From contig CALIZB010000169.1 of NCBI GenBank assembly GCA_938028625.1, positions 1 through 36,189 on the forward strand: DNA of 36,189 bases, read 5' to 3'. This stretch comes from an uncultured Bacteroidia bacterium. Its GTDB lineage: Bacteria; Bacteroidota; Bacteroidia; JANWVE01. The position numbers and the translations under genes are program-made. Position 1 is the first letter of the stretch. Each line of letters opens with the position of its first letter. Below the pieces are notes generated by a model that did no database searches, was not told where the DNA came from, and saw nothing but the letters and a program-made list of their open reading frames with translations. Positions 24,201 through 31,796 of the stretch are shown here, one piece after another.

Positions 24201-26066
24201 GAAAACAAAATTCAGCAAATTCATATTGTGAGTGAGTATGCAAAAAAAATGATTACAGATTACAAAATCGCTTTGCAGTTTGTAGAAGATTATTTTCAGC
24301 TTAATTACAGTTCTTTTCTTAAAAAGTATTTTCCGGATAGTAAAAATGAAGAAATCAGGTTAAAAATAACTCCCCGAAAATTCAGACAGATTTTTGGAGA
24401 ACTCTCTGCGGCACAACTTAACATTATAAATGACAATCAATCCCAGTACATAGTGGTTGCCGCAGGACCAGGAAGCGGTAAAACCAGAGTGCTAGTTCAT
24501 AAACTTGCTTCTCTGATTTTTATGGAAGATATAAAATATGAACAACTGCTCATGCTTACGTTTTCAAGAGCGGCGGCTACCGAGTTCAAAAAACGCTTGC
24601 TGAACCTTATTGGAAGCGCCGCAAACTATATTGAAATAAAAACGTTTCATTCTTACTGCTTTGATTTACTGGGCAACATTGGCAGCCTGGAGAAATCAGA
24701 TGAAATTATAAGAAAAACCATTGCAAAAATTAGAAACAAGGATGTGGAAACCAACCGAATTACGAAAACGGTTCTTGTTATTGATGAAGCACAAGATATG
24801 AGCGAAACAGAGTTTGGTCTTGTAAAAATCCTTATGGAACAGAACGAAGACATGAGAGTAATTGCCGTAGGTGATGATGATCAAAATATTTATGAGTTCA
24901 GAGGTGCAAATTCAAAATATCTTAAAGAATTTATTACTCTCAGTAACGCAAAAAAATATGAACTGACCGAAAATTACAGAAGCAAAAACAACCTTGTACA
25001 CTTTGCCAGTCAGTACGTAAAACAAATTAAAAACAGATTAAAAGAAAACCCTGTCTTTGCAAAACAAACCGAAAATGGCACAATACAATTATTTCGCTAC
25101 CAGAACGGTAATTTTTTGGTTCCTTTTGTACAGGATATTCTTACTACTGACCTTACAGGTACAACTTGTATTATCACTAAAACTAATGAAGAAGCCTTGC
25201 AGGTTACAGGACTTCTTTTACAAAACAATATTCCCGCAAAACTCATTCAGAACAATGACGGGTTTAATTTGTATAATCTATTGGAAATGAGGTTTTTCTT
25301 ACAACAATTACACACTCATGGCAATACTGTTGTTATCTCTGATGAAGTATGGGAAAACGCAAAACAAGCATTAAAAAATACTTTTCACAGAAGTACAAAA
25401 TTAGAAATATGCTCTCTGATGATACAGAATTTTGAAACGGTTAATCCCAAAAAGAAATACTTTTCTGACCTAGAAACTTTTATCCGAGAGTCTAAACCCG
25501 AAGACTTTTTGAGTGTAGACCGTGAAACGGTTTTTGTTTCTACCATTCATAAAACCAAAGGAAAAGAGTTTGACACAGTGTTTCTGCTTCTTCAAAATTT
25601 TACTCCGAGCACAGAAGAGGAAAAAAGGCAGGTATATGTAGCTATGACAAGGGCAAAAAATACCTTGCATATTCATCTTAATTCCAGTTTTTTGGATACC
25701 TTCACAGCAGAAAACCTATACCGTACTGAAAAAAATGGAACATATCCTGTTCCTGACACACTGTTCCTGCACCCGGGTCTTAAAGATGTATGGCTGGATT
25801 ATCTTATAACAAAACAGCATCTTGTTGATGAGCTTATGAGCGGAGATGACTTAGAAGTAAGAGATTTTGAATGCCTGAACCAGAAAGGGTATTCAGTGCT
25901 GAAATTTTCCAAAGGATTTACTGAAAAAATTGAAGAACTGAAAAAGAAAAACTATTTTCTCAGAAGCGCAAAAGTCAATTTTATTGTATACTGGCTTAAA
26001 GAAGGTACTGAAAAAGAAATAAAAATTGTATTGCCTGAACTTTATTTTCAAAAAGCAGGCAAATAA
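21237..26066 (+). CDS. Exonuclease-RecQ-UvrD fusion helicase
   Basis: 1609 residues with three enzymatic modules. (1) Residues ~5-130: DnaQ-like 3'-5' exonuclease with FIDTE (D12, E14), GHNILHHD (55-62) and NNPLNDA (D116); the usual catalytic His before the last Asp is Asn. (2) A possible metal site, C240/C244/C247, then a RecQ helicase: PTGGGKS (293-299), DEAHC (396-400) with the aromatic loop FSSWGQDFR, FTATA, and QEAGRAGRD (583-591). RecQ's usual zinc cysteines after motif VI are absent. (3) A ~430-residue middle with winged-helix-like segments, then a UvrD/Rep SF1A helicase: GPGSGKT (1077-1083), DEAQD (1183-1187), GDDDQNIYEFRG, ENYRS, TIHKTKGKEFD and VAMTRAK (1468-1474). Cytoplasmic DNA repair or anti-phage processing is the likely role, but its biology is not established. 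Confidence 0.92.
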   Translation: MNTYMHSVIFIDTEIEYKSKKILDIGAIKDNNDIFHKNSLPEFIQFLNGNQFICGHNILHHDIQYIGHAIDSAGIPRQNIIDTLFLSPLFFPTHPSHALLKDDKIYSEEANNPLNDAIKAKDLFYDEVAVFSQTDETFKQILYLLLHNSEEFCAFFNFLNYQSEPKELQALIYQKFENEICTQADLSKILSEFPVELAYCLSLIEAFVKQKKSFSTLPPWVLKNYPHTEHILHTLRDKPCISGCIYCDKALNPHKALKKYFGFDAFRTYNGEPLQENAIKAAVHHKSLLAVFPTGGGKSITFQIPALMSGENTRGLTVVISPLQSLMKDQVDNLEKTGITEAVTINGLLDPVERAKSLQRVEDGSACILYISPESLRSKTIEQLILGRNISRFVIDEAHCFSSWGQDFRVDYLYIGDFIRHIQETRNLHERIPVSCFTATAKQKVIEDICRYFKEKLSLDLEIYTTKTARTNLTYKVFEKKDEEKYQALRDLIEKKACPTIVYVSRTHKASQLALWLNKDGFKAKAYHGKMDTNEKTASQNAFISGEVSIMVATSAFGMGVDKKDVGMVIHYEISDSLENYIQEAGRAGRDENITAECFVLFNEDDIDKHFILLNQTKLSIKEIKQVWKAIKEITRFRSKVSISALEIARKAGWDDSIADIETRITSTIAALEDAGYLRRGQNTPRVFATSILSKNVQEAIDKINASVHFEDKQKEKAIRIIKKLFAQKSRKNLSEETPESRIDYISDHLGIVKDEVISIVNLLREEKILGNTKDLTAFIKTKDNKNRSLNILQNFCKIENFLISVFQEEETHFSLKELKQQAETSECGEIKIPQLITLINFWKIKKWIKHQNYEHSKNHISVLLLSPKEKLKEKLQKRHILAKLITEYLYKKMTIHASKEDETQEQILVEFSVYELKETFEKQNELFQEQVSYEDIEDALLYLSKIDAIDLEGGFLVIYNRLTIERLEQNNKKQYTEEDYHKLKQFYENKIQQIHIVSEYAKKMITDYKIALQFVEDYFQLNYSSFLKKYFPDSKNEEIRLKITPRKFRQIFGELSAAQLNIINDNQSQYIVVAAGPGSGKTRVLVHKLASLIFMEDIKYEQLLMLTFSRAAATEFKKRLLNLIGSAANYIEIKTFHSYCFDLLGNIGSLEKSDEIIRKTIAKIRNKDVETNRITKTVLVIDEAQDMSETEFGLVKILMEQNEDMRVIAVGDDDQNIYEFRGANSKYLKEFITLSNAKKYELTENYRSKNNLVHFASQYVKQIKNRLKENPVFAKQTENGTIQLFRYQNGNFLVPFVQDILTTDLTGTTCIITKTNEEALQVTGLLLQNNIPAKLIQNNDGFNLYNLLEMRFFLQQLHTHGNTVVISDEVWENAKQALKNTFHRSTKLEICSLMIQNFETVNPKKKYFSDLETFIRESKPEDFLSVDRETVFVSTIHKTKGKEFDTVFLLLQNFTPSTEEEKRQVYVAMTRAKNTLHIHLNSSFLDTFTAENLYRTEKNGTYPVPDTLFLHPGLKDVWLDYLITKQHLVDELMSGDDLEVRDFECLNQKGYSVLKFSKGFTEKIEELKKKNYFLRSAKVNFIVYWLKEGTEKEIKIVLPELYFQKAGK

Positions 26067-26067
26067 T

Positions 26068-26121
26068 GGTTTAAAGATAAACCAATACCCAAGCATTTTG
26101 CGGAATAACCACGCTTGGGTA
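26068..26121 (+). terminator. Candidate terminator hairpins between convergent genes
   Basis: Two inverted repeats follow the stop codon at 26066: GGTTTA/TAAACC with a 4-base loop (26068-26083), and TACCCAAGC/GCTTGGGTA (26086-26094 and 26113-26121, 18-base loop). Neither has a strong T-run, so intrinsic termination is plausible but not certain. It could serve tsf on the other strand too. Confidence 0.4.
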
Positions 26122-26152
26122 AAATATATGGTTCTGAAAAAAAGGTTGTTTT

Positions 26153-26992
26153 TTATTTTGCGCCAAGTTGTACGCGCTTAAAAGCAACTACTTTCAAATT
26201 TGGGTCAAACTCTTCTAGATATTTTTTTACTGTTTTACCATTATCTCGCACAAAATCCTGATGCAGTAAAGTGGCTTCTTTATAGAATTTGTTAAGCTTA
26301 CCCTGTGCAATTTTTTCTATCATGTTTTCGGGTTTACCTTCCTGACGGGCAAGTTCTCTGCCAATTTCAAGTTCTCTTTCTATAATTTCTTGGGGTACGG
26401 ACTTTTCATCTATGGCTACGGGGTTTAATGCGGCAATTTGCATAGCAACAGCTTTACCTACTTCTTCTATTCCTTCTTTATGGCTTCCTTCCAGAGAGAC
26501 TAGTACTGCCAAACGGTTTCCAGGGTGGGTATAGCTTACTACAATACCATTACTACTTAAATAAATGGTTTTGCTTACCGTAATTTTCTCACCAATTTTT
26601 GCCATCATGTCTAATAAGTGGTCACTGATTTTTTTACCTTCTATGGATTTTTCAGCCATTGCATTCTCGTCCTGAACTTTTTCAGATAAAGCAAGATGTG
26701 CAACTTTCTGTGCAAAAGCACTAAATTCTTCATTTCTTGCTACAAAGTCTGTTTCGCAATTGAGTTCTATGGCAGCAGCGCTTTTTTTATCTTCACTGAC
26801 CACACATACTACTAGACCTTCTTTAGCATCTCTATCCTGACGGCTGGCAGATATTTTCTGTCCTTTTTTACGAAGAATTTCTATCGCTTTTTCAAAATCG
26901 CCTTGCGCTTCTTCCAACGCTTTTTTACAATCCATCATGCCTGCACCTGTCTGCTGGCGTAGTTTATTAACCTCTGCGGCTGTAATTTGCAT
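26153..26992 (-). CDS. tsf: Elongation factor Ts
   Basis: 279 residues, the normal length. The N-terminal UBA-like domain reads VNKLRQQTGAGMMDCKKALEEA. The EF-Tu-contacting core carries ETDFVARNEEF, and the dimerisation-type repeats follow, ending with VAFKRVQLGAK. It is the nucleotide-exchange factor that regenerates EF-Tu-GTP. It usually follows rpsB; here a divergent gene lies upstream and tsf has its own -7 box, so rpsB must be elsewhere. Confidence 0.96.
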   Translation of the reverse strand: MQITAAEVNKLRQQTGAGMMDCKKALEEAQGDFEKAIEILRKKGQKISASRQDRDAKEGLVVCVVSEDKKSAAAIELNCETDFVARNEEFSAFAQKVAHLALSEKVQDENAMAEKSIEGKKISDHLLDMMAKIGEKITVSKTIYLSSNGIVVSYTHPGNRLAVLVSLEGSHKEGIEEVGKAVAMQIAALNPVAIDEKSVPQEIIERELEIGRELARQEGKPENMIEKIAQGKLNKFYKEATLLHQDFVRDNGKTVKKYLEEFDPNLKVVAFKRVQLGAK

Positions 26993-27015
26993 ATACTTCT
27001 TGAATTTTTATGCGA

Positions 27016-27045
27016 CAAAATTACAAAAACCTTTTTAGTTACAAC
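27016..27045 (-). promoter_or_regulatory. Candidate tsf promoter
   Basis: The minus strand reads TAATTTTG (27016-27023), an exact -7 match, 23 bases before the tsf ATG. GTTG (27042-27045) is a one-mismatch -33 element with an 18-base spacer. Confidence 0.5.
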
Positions 27046-27079
27046 ATAAAAACAAATTTTTTATTTATTTTGTATTCTC

Positions 27080-27829
27080 ATGCACAAAAATATCCTCTTA
27101 ACTGCTTTTGTATTTTTTTCCGTATCTTTGGGTATAGCTCAGAATGTAAAGGATACATTAGTTTCGTTTTTTAACTTTAAGGTAGTGGCAAGCTATCAGC
27201 TTCCTGCTATGGATTTAGCCAAGCGTTTTGGCAATCATGCTACGGTAGGTGCGGAGATAGCGTATAAAAACATACACAATTGGCTATGGAGCGCAGGGAC
27301 TACAATTACTTTTGGCAAAAAAATACGCGAACCTAATCACTTACAAAATTTATGGACAAATCAAAATACTATTATCGGGGTAGATGGTAGAAATGCGGCT
27401 ATTAGTAGGTATCATAGAGGCTATCAGATTTATATGCAAGGAGCAAAAATATTCCCAAAAATTGGGGGCATAAACCCAAATTCAGGGCTTTTTGTACAGG
27501 GCGGAATGGGATACATTCAGCATAAAATACGCATAGAAACTATTGGAAACACTGTTAAAGACCTGAATAAAGGAAGCGTAGAAGGGTATGACCGCCTGTG
27601 CGGAGGGTTAATGCTTAATGAAGGAATAGGATATTTGTTCTTAGACAACAATCGTTTAGCAAATTTCTTTGTATTATTAGAATGCATACAAGGTTTTACC
27701 AAAAGCCTCCGAAAAATACAGTATGATGTACCCAATCCTGATACAAAAACCCGCTTTGATATGGCAGTAGGGATAAAAATCGGCTATATGCTGACTTTTT
27801 ACAGAAATATTGAAAAAGACTATTTTTAA
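27080..27829 (+). CDS. Putative outer-membrane beta-barrel protein
   Basis: 249 residues. The signal peptide is MHKNILLTAFVFFSVSLGIAQ. The mature chain alternates hydrophobic and polar residues in strand-like stretches with many Gly and aromatic residues (WSAGTTITFGKK, GLFVQGGMGYI, GIGYLFL), ending in FDMAVGIKIGYMLTF, as small outer-membrane barrels do. No enzymatic motif was seen. The gene is divergent from tsf, and its stop overlaps the stop of the cytochrome gene on the other strand by 4 bases (27826-27829), so the pair is tail to tail. Confidence 0.6.
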   Translation: MHKNILLTAFVFFSVSLGIAQNVKDTLVSFFNFKVVASYQLPAMDLAKRFGNHATVGAEIAYKNIHNWLWSAGTTITFGKKIREPNHLQNLWTNQNTIIGVDGRNAAISRYHRGYQIYMQGAKIFPKIGGINPNSGLFVQGGMGYIQHKIRIETIGNTVKDLNKGSVEGYDRLCGGLMLNEGIGYLFLDNNRLANFFVLLECIQGFTKSLRKIQYDVPNPDTKTRFDMAVGIKIGYMLTFYRNIEKDYF

Positions 27830-29667
27830 TTGCATTTTTTTAATAGTTCTTTGGCTTCATGATTCTGTGGTTGTATTTGCAATAATCTTATAAGATATTT
27901 TTTAGCCTCTGCGTTTTTACCTTGCTGAATATATATACTGGCAATATTACCTAATGCGTTGATATTATCAGGATGTAGAGAAAGTTCCTGCTTTAACTCT
28001 ATTTCTGCCAAGTCAAATTTAGATTGTAAAATATACACAAATCCTACATTGTTATGTACACCTGGGTATTTGTAGTCTAATTTTATGGCTTCTTTGAATG
28101 TTTGTAGGGCTTTATCATATTGTTGATTTTTTAGATAAGCATTACCAAGTTTTATGATAAAGTCTATATGTCTAGGCATGTTTTGGTGAGCTTGTTCAAA
28201 ATGAGATATAGATTTATTTAAGTTATTTTGTGCCAAATGGGCTTCTGCAATATAATAATGTGTCCATGCATCTTTTGGTGTTTCTTTTTGTGCCACAGCG
28301 AGTAATGTCAAATAATCTTTTCTGAAAAAGAAATATTGTACTTTCTCTTTGTAAGGTAAAATAGATAAAAATTTTGCAACACTATCCAAGTATGCAGGCC
28401 TTGGATCTACTTTTTCAAAGTAATGTAACCATGCAATAGCTTTATCTATGTCTTTTACCTTATTTTCTGTAAAACAAACTAAGCCAATAAATTCTTTTTG
28501 TTTTGCTTTCTGGGTTTCTGAAATAGGTTTGCGAATATAATGGTCTGTAAAAGAAACATGCGGAATATCCGAAGTACCTGATTTAGTCAAATGACAGCCT
28601 GAACAGTCAAAATTCTTGCTTTTTTGTATGTGTGCAGGGGCTTTACAAATGCTTGTGTTTGTTGTATGGCATTTCTGGCAAGCATCATTATAGTTTTTTT
28701 GTTGTACTTCATGCGGATTATGGCAAGTAGTACACGTCATTTCTCCTTTGGATTGAATAAAACAAGCACTACGTTTTAATCTCTCTGCATGAGAAGCAAT
28801 ACCAAAATCTTGTTTATTATTATATTCAGGCAAAAAAACTGCATAAAAATCATGTAAAGATTTACCGGGTTCAAAACTCTGTGTGGTGTGATATACATTT
28901 GTTCCCTGTAAATGACACTGCTGACAAACATCTATTTGTCTATCTAGAGGTAGCTTTGCAGGATTTATTATAGCATTGTTCTTTGTTTTCTTACCTGATT
29001 GCATAATTTTTACGTGTTCGCTTCCTTTACCATGACATTTTTCACAGTCAATACCGAGCGCTACTTTTTTATATTGGTACAATGCGCCTTGTTCTAATTC
29101 ACTGTTTCCATTATGGCATTGTATGCACTCTAATCCAATAGGGCGGTCAAAACGGGAGTTATTACCGTTTTCATATCCAGGGCTGATATCCCAAATTTGT
29201 TTTTTTACATACCATGTAATAGGAAATTCATATAAAAATCCGTTTCTGTTAGCAATATAAGACCTTGTTTGATGTCCCGAACCTACAATATAATCTACTT
29301 TTTCAGTGCGTTTATATACAGTATCTTTACCTTGCAGGCGATATTCCATAATGTAAAAAGTGTCTTTTTTGTAGAAAGGTTTGTAATAGAGATTTTTGTA
29401 TTTGTCAAAAACAGTACTTTTAGTGTCAAAACGCTCAATTTTAGGTTGCTGGTTTGGTAGATACCATGATTTGCCCATACCTGTGTGTATAAAACTATTA
29501 TGAATATCCTCATGGCAGGATTTGCACGTTTGTATACCTACGTATTGTAAGGTATCTGTATTTGTTATATTTTGGGATTGTTTTCTTTTAACCTTACTGC
29601 AAGACAATATAATTACAGCAAGTAAAGCAATAAAGGTAAGCAGAAATACAATTCTACGAATATACAT
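27826..29667 (-). CDS. Seven-heme cytochrome c lipoprotein with TPR repeats
   Basis: 613 residues. A lipobox ends at Cys23 (ILSC). Seven CxxCH heme-attachment motifs are seen with first cysteines at 48, 181, 208, 248, 312, 330 and 355. The TCTTCHNPHE and CSGCHL motifs resemble the doubled-CXXCH/NrfB-like multiheme groups. From ~455 to the end there are about four tetratricopeptide repeats (IAEAHLAQNNLNKSISHFEQ, LGNAYLKNQQYDKALQTFKE, VGFVYILQSKFDLAEIEL, IASIYIQQGKNAEAKKYL). It should be a membrane-anchored periplasmic or surface electron-transfer protein whose TPR half docks a partner. Its start overlaps the stop of the barrel-like gene upstream (TAATG, 29665-29669), so the two are translationally coupled. 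Confidence 0.88.
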   Translation of the reverse strand: MYIRRIVFLLTFIALLAVIILSCSKVKRKQSQNITNTDTLQYVGIQTCKSCHEDIHNSFIHTGMGKSWYLPNQQPKIERFDTKSTVFDKYKNLYYKPFYKKDTFYIMEYRLQGKDTVYKRTEKVDYIVGSGHQTRSYIANRNGFLYEFPITWYVKKQIWDISPGYENGNNSRFDRPIGLECIQCHNGNSELEQGALYQYKKVALGIDCEKCHGKGSEHVKIMQSGKKTKNNAIINPAKLPLDRQIDVCQQCHLQGTNVYHTTQSFEPGKSLHDFYAVFLPEYNNKQDFGIASHAERLKRSACFIQSKGEMTCTTCHNPHEVQQKNYNDACQKCHTTNTSICKAPAHIQKSKNFDCSGCHLTKSGTSDIPHVSFTDHYIRKPISETQKAKQKEFIGLVCFTENKVKDIDKAIAWLHYFEKVDPRPAYLDSVAKFLSILPYKEKVQYFFFRKDYLTLLAVAQKETPKDAWTHYYIAEAHLAQNNLNKSISHFEQAHQNMPRHIDFIIKLGNAYLKNQQYDKALQTFKEAIKLDYKYPGVHNNVGFVYILQSKFDLAEIELKQELSLHPDNINALGNIASIYIQQGKNAEAKKYLIRLLQIQPQNHEAKELLKKCN

Positions 29668-30338
29668 TAGGCTTTTTTATTTTTGTTTTTTAGTTCGTAT
29701 TCTCTTCGTTTTATATCATTATGAAAAATGATGTTAAGCAAATCTCCAAGGTACAATTTTACACGAATAGAATAAGTAGGCCGAGTTAAATCATCTGCAA
29801 TATCATTAGGACGAGAACCTAAACGCACATATCTGTATCCAACTCCTCCTCCTAAACCAATAAAAGAAAAGAGTTTATAGTATCCCATTGCTCCAAGATT
29901 GACTACTTGCGCGGGTAACACATAGTTAATAGGTAAAGTTCTATTACTGTTATTCGTAGTATTTACTCCACCAAGTCCTAATTCAAAAGGAAAGTATACC
30001 TCCCAATGTTTAGTATTGACTAAAATGTAATGATATTCCATAGAATAATACCTAAAATTTTGTACAGTTATGAGTGTATCTATACCATTTTTAGAATTTA
30101 TTTCAGTAAAACGCGAGTTTTTAGATAAAGCGTAGTACCCAGCGCCCAAACGGCTTTTATATCCAATTTGTATAGTAGCTAAAATGCCATTAAAGCGTAC
30201 AGCTCTGTCCCCAATAAAACTGTTTTTGTTATCAAACTGAAAGTTGAATTTAGGTTTAAAGGGTTTTTGCTGTGCCATAATACACCTTAAAACAGCTACT
30301 TGTATCAAAATCAGACAAAGCAAAGTATAGTATCTCAT
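29667..30338 (-). CDS. Exported beta-rich protein coupled to the multiheme cytochrome
   Basis: 223 residues. A signal peptide ends near IMA/QQKP. The mature part has short amphipathic strands with Gly/Tyr turns (ILATIQIGYKSRLGAGYYAL, FELGLGGVN, FIGLGGGVGYRYVRLGS, YSIRVKLYLGDLLNI), the look of a small outer-membrane barrel, with a basic tail. The stop shares a base with the cytochrome start. No family name can be given. By position it may help locate or connect the cytochrome at the outer membrane, but this is inference. Confidence 0.55.
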   Translation of the reverse strand: MRYYTLLCLILIQVAVLRCIMAQQKPFKPKFNFQFDNKNSFIGDRAVRFNGILATIQIGYKSRLGAGYYALSKNSRFTEINSKNGIDTLITVQNFRYYSMEYHYILVNTKHWEVYFPFELGLGGVNTTNNSNRTLPINYVLPAQVVNLGAMGYYKLFSFIGLGGGVGYRYVRLGSRPNDIADDLTRPTYSIRVKLYLGDLLNIIFHNDIKRREYELKNKNKKA

Positions 30339-30340
30339 AC

Positions 30341-30360
30341 CAAAATTACCTACAAAAATA
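30341..30360 (-). promoter_or_regulatory. Two tandem -7 boxes before the barrel-cytochrome operon
   Basis: The minus strand reads TATTTTTG (30353-30360) and then TAATTTTG (30341-30348), both exact TAnnTTTG matches. They end 14 and 2 bases before the ATG at 30338. Only the distal one leaves a leader; the proximal one would place the transcript start at or inside the start codon. Confidence 0.45.
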
Positions 30361-30466
30361 CAGTATTTCTACATCAGAAAATGAGATTTTTTACGGAAAC
30401 TCCTTTATAACTTGTGTGGAAACTGTTTTTTTCTGAAATTTGTATTACAGAAAGAACAATTCATCT

Positions 30467-30751
30467 ATGGGTACTTATTCCAATCCGTATTATCAGGAAA
30501 ATGAAAAAGACAGCATTGCTGGCCATGACAAAGATGCTAGACTCATTGTATTTAATGACGATTTTAATACTTTTGATTATGTTGAAGAATGCCTGATTAA
30601 CATTTGTAATCATTCTCCCGAACAGGCGCAGCAGTGCTCACATCTTATTCACTGGCGGGGCAGTTGCTGTGTAAAACAAGGTGAGTACAGCACTATGCAG
30701 GATATGGCAAAAAAACTCAAAAGATGTGGGTTAAAAGCAGGAGTACAATAA
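30467..30751 (+). CDS. clpS: ATP-dependent Clp protease adaptor ClpS
   Basis: 94 residues from the ATG at 30467; a TTG at 30440 in frame would add nine residues not expected in the family. The core reads LIVFNDDFNTFDYVEECL (the NDD loop contacts the N-degron amino group), then the helix SPEQAQQCSHLIHWRGSCCV and the last strand/helix pair. ClpS delivers N-end-rule substrates to ClpAP. No clpA gene is nearby. The last codons and stop overlap the T-run of the terminator serving the convergent gene. Confidence 0.92.
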   Translation: MGTYSNPYYQENEKDSIAGHDKDARLIVFNDDFNTFDYVEECLINICNHSPEQAQQCSHLIHWRGSCCVKQGEYSTMQDMAKKLKRCGLKAGVQ

Positions 30752-30778
30752 AAAACACTCCCAAGGATATGAGAGTGT
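30751..30778 (-). terminator. Rho-independent terminator for the 30805-31674 gene
   Basis: On the minus strand ACACTC (30773-30778) pairs with GAGTGT (30755-30760) and is followed directly by a T-run. The T-run reaches the clpS stop codon. Confidence 0.65.
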
Positions 30779-30804
30779 GTATAAAAATGTATGTAAAAAC
30801 AAGA

Positions 30805-31674
30805 TTAAGATTTTTCTTTTAATTCAATTCTGTGATATTGACAGCTAATGTTCTTTTTTGACTTTTCAGAACCTTCGCTGTATTGATAAATATTGAGACA
30901 GTCCACGTAGGTTACTGTATTAGAAGCATTATAATTAAGTTTTATCCAGTTCAGTTTATTTTTGTTAAATGCAATTACATGGTTCATTGTACCATCTTCA
31001 TTATATTTAACTACGTAATTTTCGTAAGTTTCATATACACCGCGTTCTACATGGCGGGCGTACACGTTAAAATGCAGGTACTGAACTTCGTTGTTTTCAT
31101 CAAAAAGTGGAAGTAAATGGCTTACTTTTCTTACCAAATAGGCTTGTTCTTCAGGCTGATTTTCGGGAAAATGTTCATCATAAAGGTATTTTCCTTTTGC
31201 AGGTGAAAGAATAAGGTTGTTTCTGTGATATAATTGGGTAAGCACAAAAGGATTTTCATATAAGCCCGCAGTACTAGCTAGATTTTCTGCATCTATCTGT
31301 TTTTTGTACTTCATGTCATATCTTGGAGCATTAGCATTTTTATTGTGAATATCTATCTCATAAGCCATTTCTTTACAGTTAAAATCTTTGGGAAGTTCAA
31401 CTTTGGGAAACAAGGCATTTAACTCATTTTTAGTCAGTAATTCTCTAATAGAAAATTGTGTTTTTTCTGTTTCAGTGAATATCTGCTTTGTATCCATTTC
31501 CATTTTTTTTGGAAAAGGATTAAATACTTTTTTATTAGACACATTCGGATTATCATCTAAAAGAGATGCGCTCATTTTGCTCGTTTTTACATTTGAAAAT
31601 ACATTTTGGTTATATAAAACAGCACCCCCTATAAGTACAAGCCCCAGAACAGGCAACAAGATTTTTGATTTCAT
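30805..31674 (-). CDS. Membrane-anchored or exported protein of unknown function
   Basis: 289 residues. An N-terminal hydrophobic helix (KSKILLPVLGLVLIGGAVLY) acts as a signal or anchor, with no lipobox. The rest is soluble, acidic to neutral and rich in Asn, Lys and Tyr, with a stretch of beta-like segments (VQYLHFNVYARHVERGVYE, YVVKYNEDGTMNHVIAF). Two cysteines near the end (YVDCLN, ISCQYH) could pair. I recognise no family. It is probably monocistronic, with a terminator on each side. Confidence 0.6.
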   Translation of the reverse strand: MKSKILLPVLGLVLIGGAVLYNQNVFSNVKTSKMSASLLDDNPNVSNKKVFNPFPKKMEMDTKQIFTETEKTQFSIRELLTKNELNALFPKVELPKDFNCKEMAYEIDIHNKNANAPRYDMKYKKQIDAENLASTAGLYENPFVLTQLYHRNNLILSPAKGKYLYDEHFPENQPEEQAYLVRKVSHLLPLFDENNEVQYLHFNVYARHVERGVYETYENYVVKYNEDGTMNHVIAFNKNKLNWIKLNYNASNTVTYVDCLNIYQYSEGSEKSKKNISCQYHRIELKEKS

Positions 31675-31734
31675 TACAATTCTATTAAACGGAAAGTATG
31701 CTTATAAAGTTAAGTGTTTCAAAAATTTTTATAT

Positions 31735-31770
31735 AAAAAATGCCTGTAACACAACGGATACAAGCATTTT
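31735..31770 (-). terminator. Rho-independent terminator for the T9SS protein gene
   Basis: On the minus strand AAAATGCTTGT (31760-31770) pairs with ACAGGCATTTT (31737-31747), with one mismatch and a 12-base loop, and is followed by further T residues. It sits 27 bases past the stop at 31797. Confidence 0.65.
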
Positions 31771-31796
31771 ATTTGTGAGTTATAATTTTTCAGATT

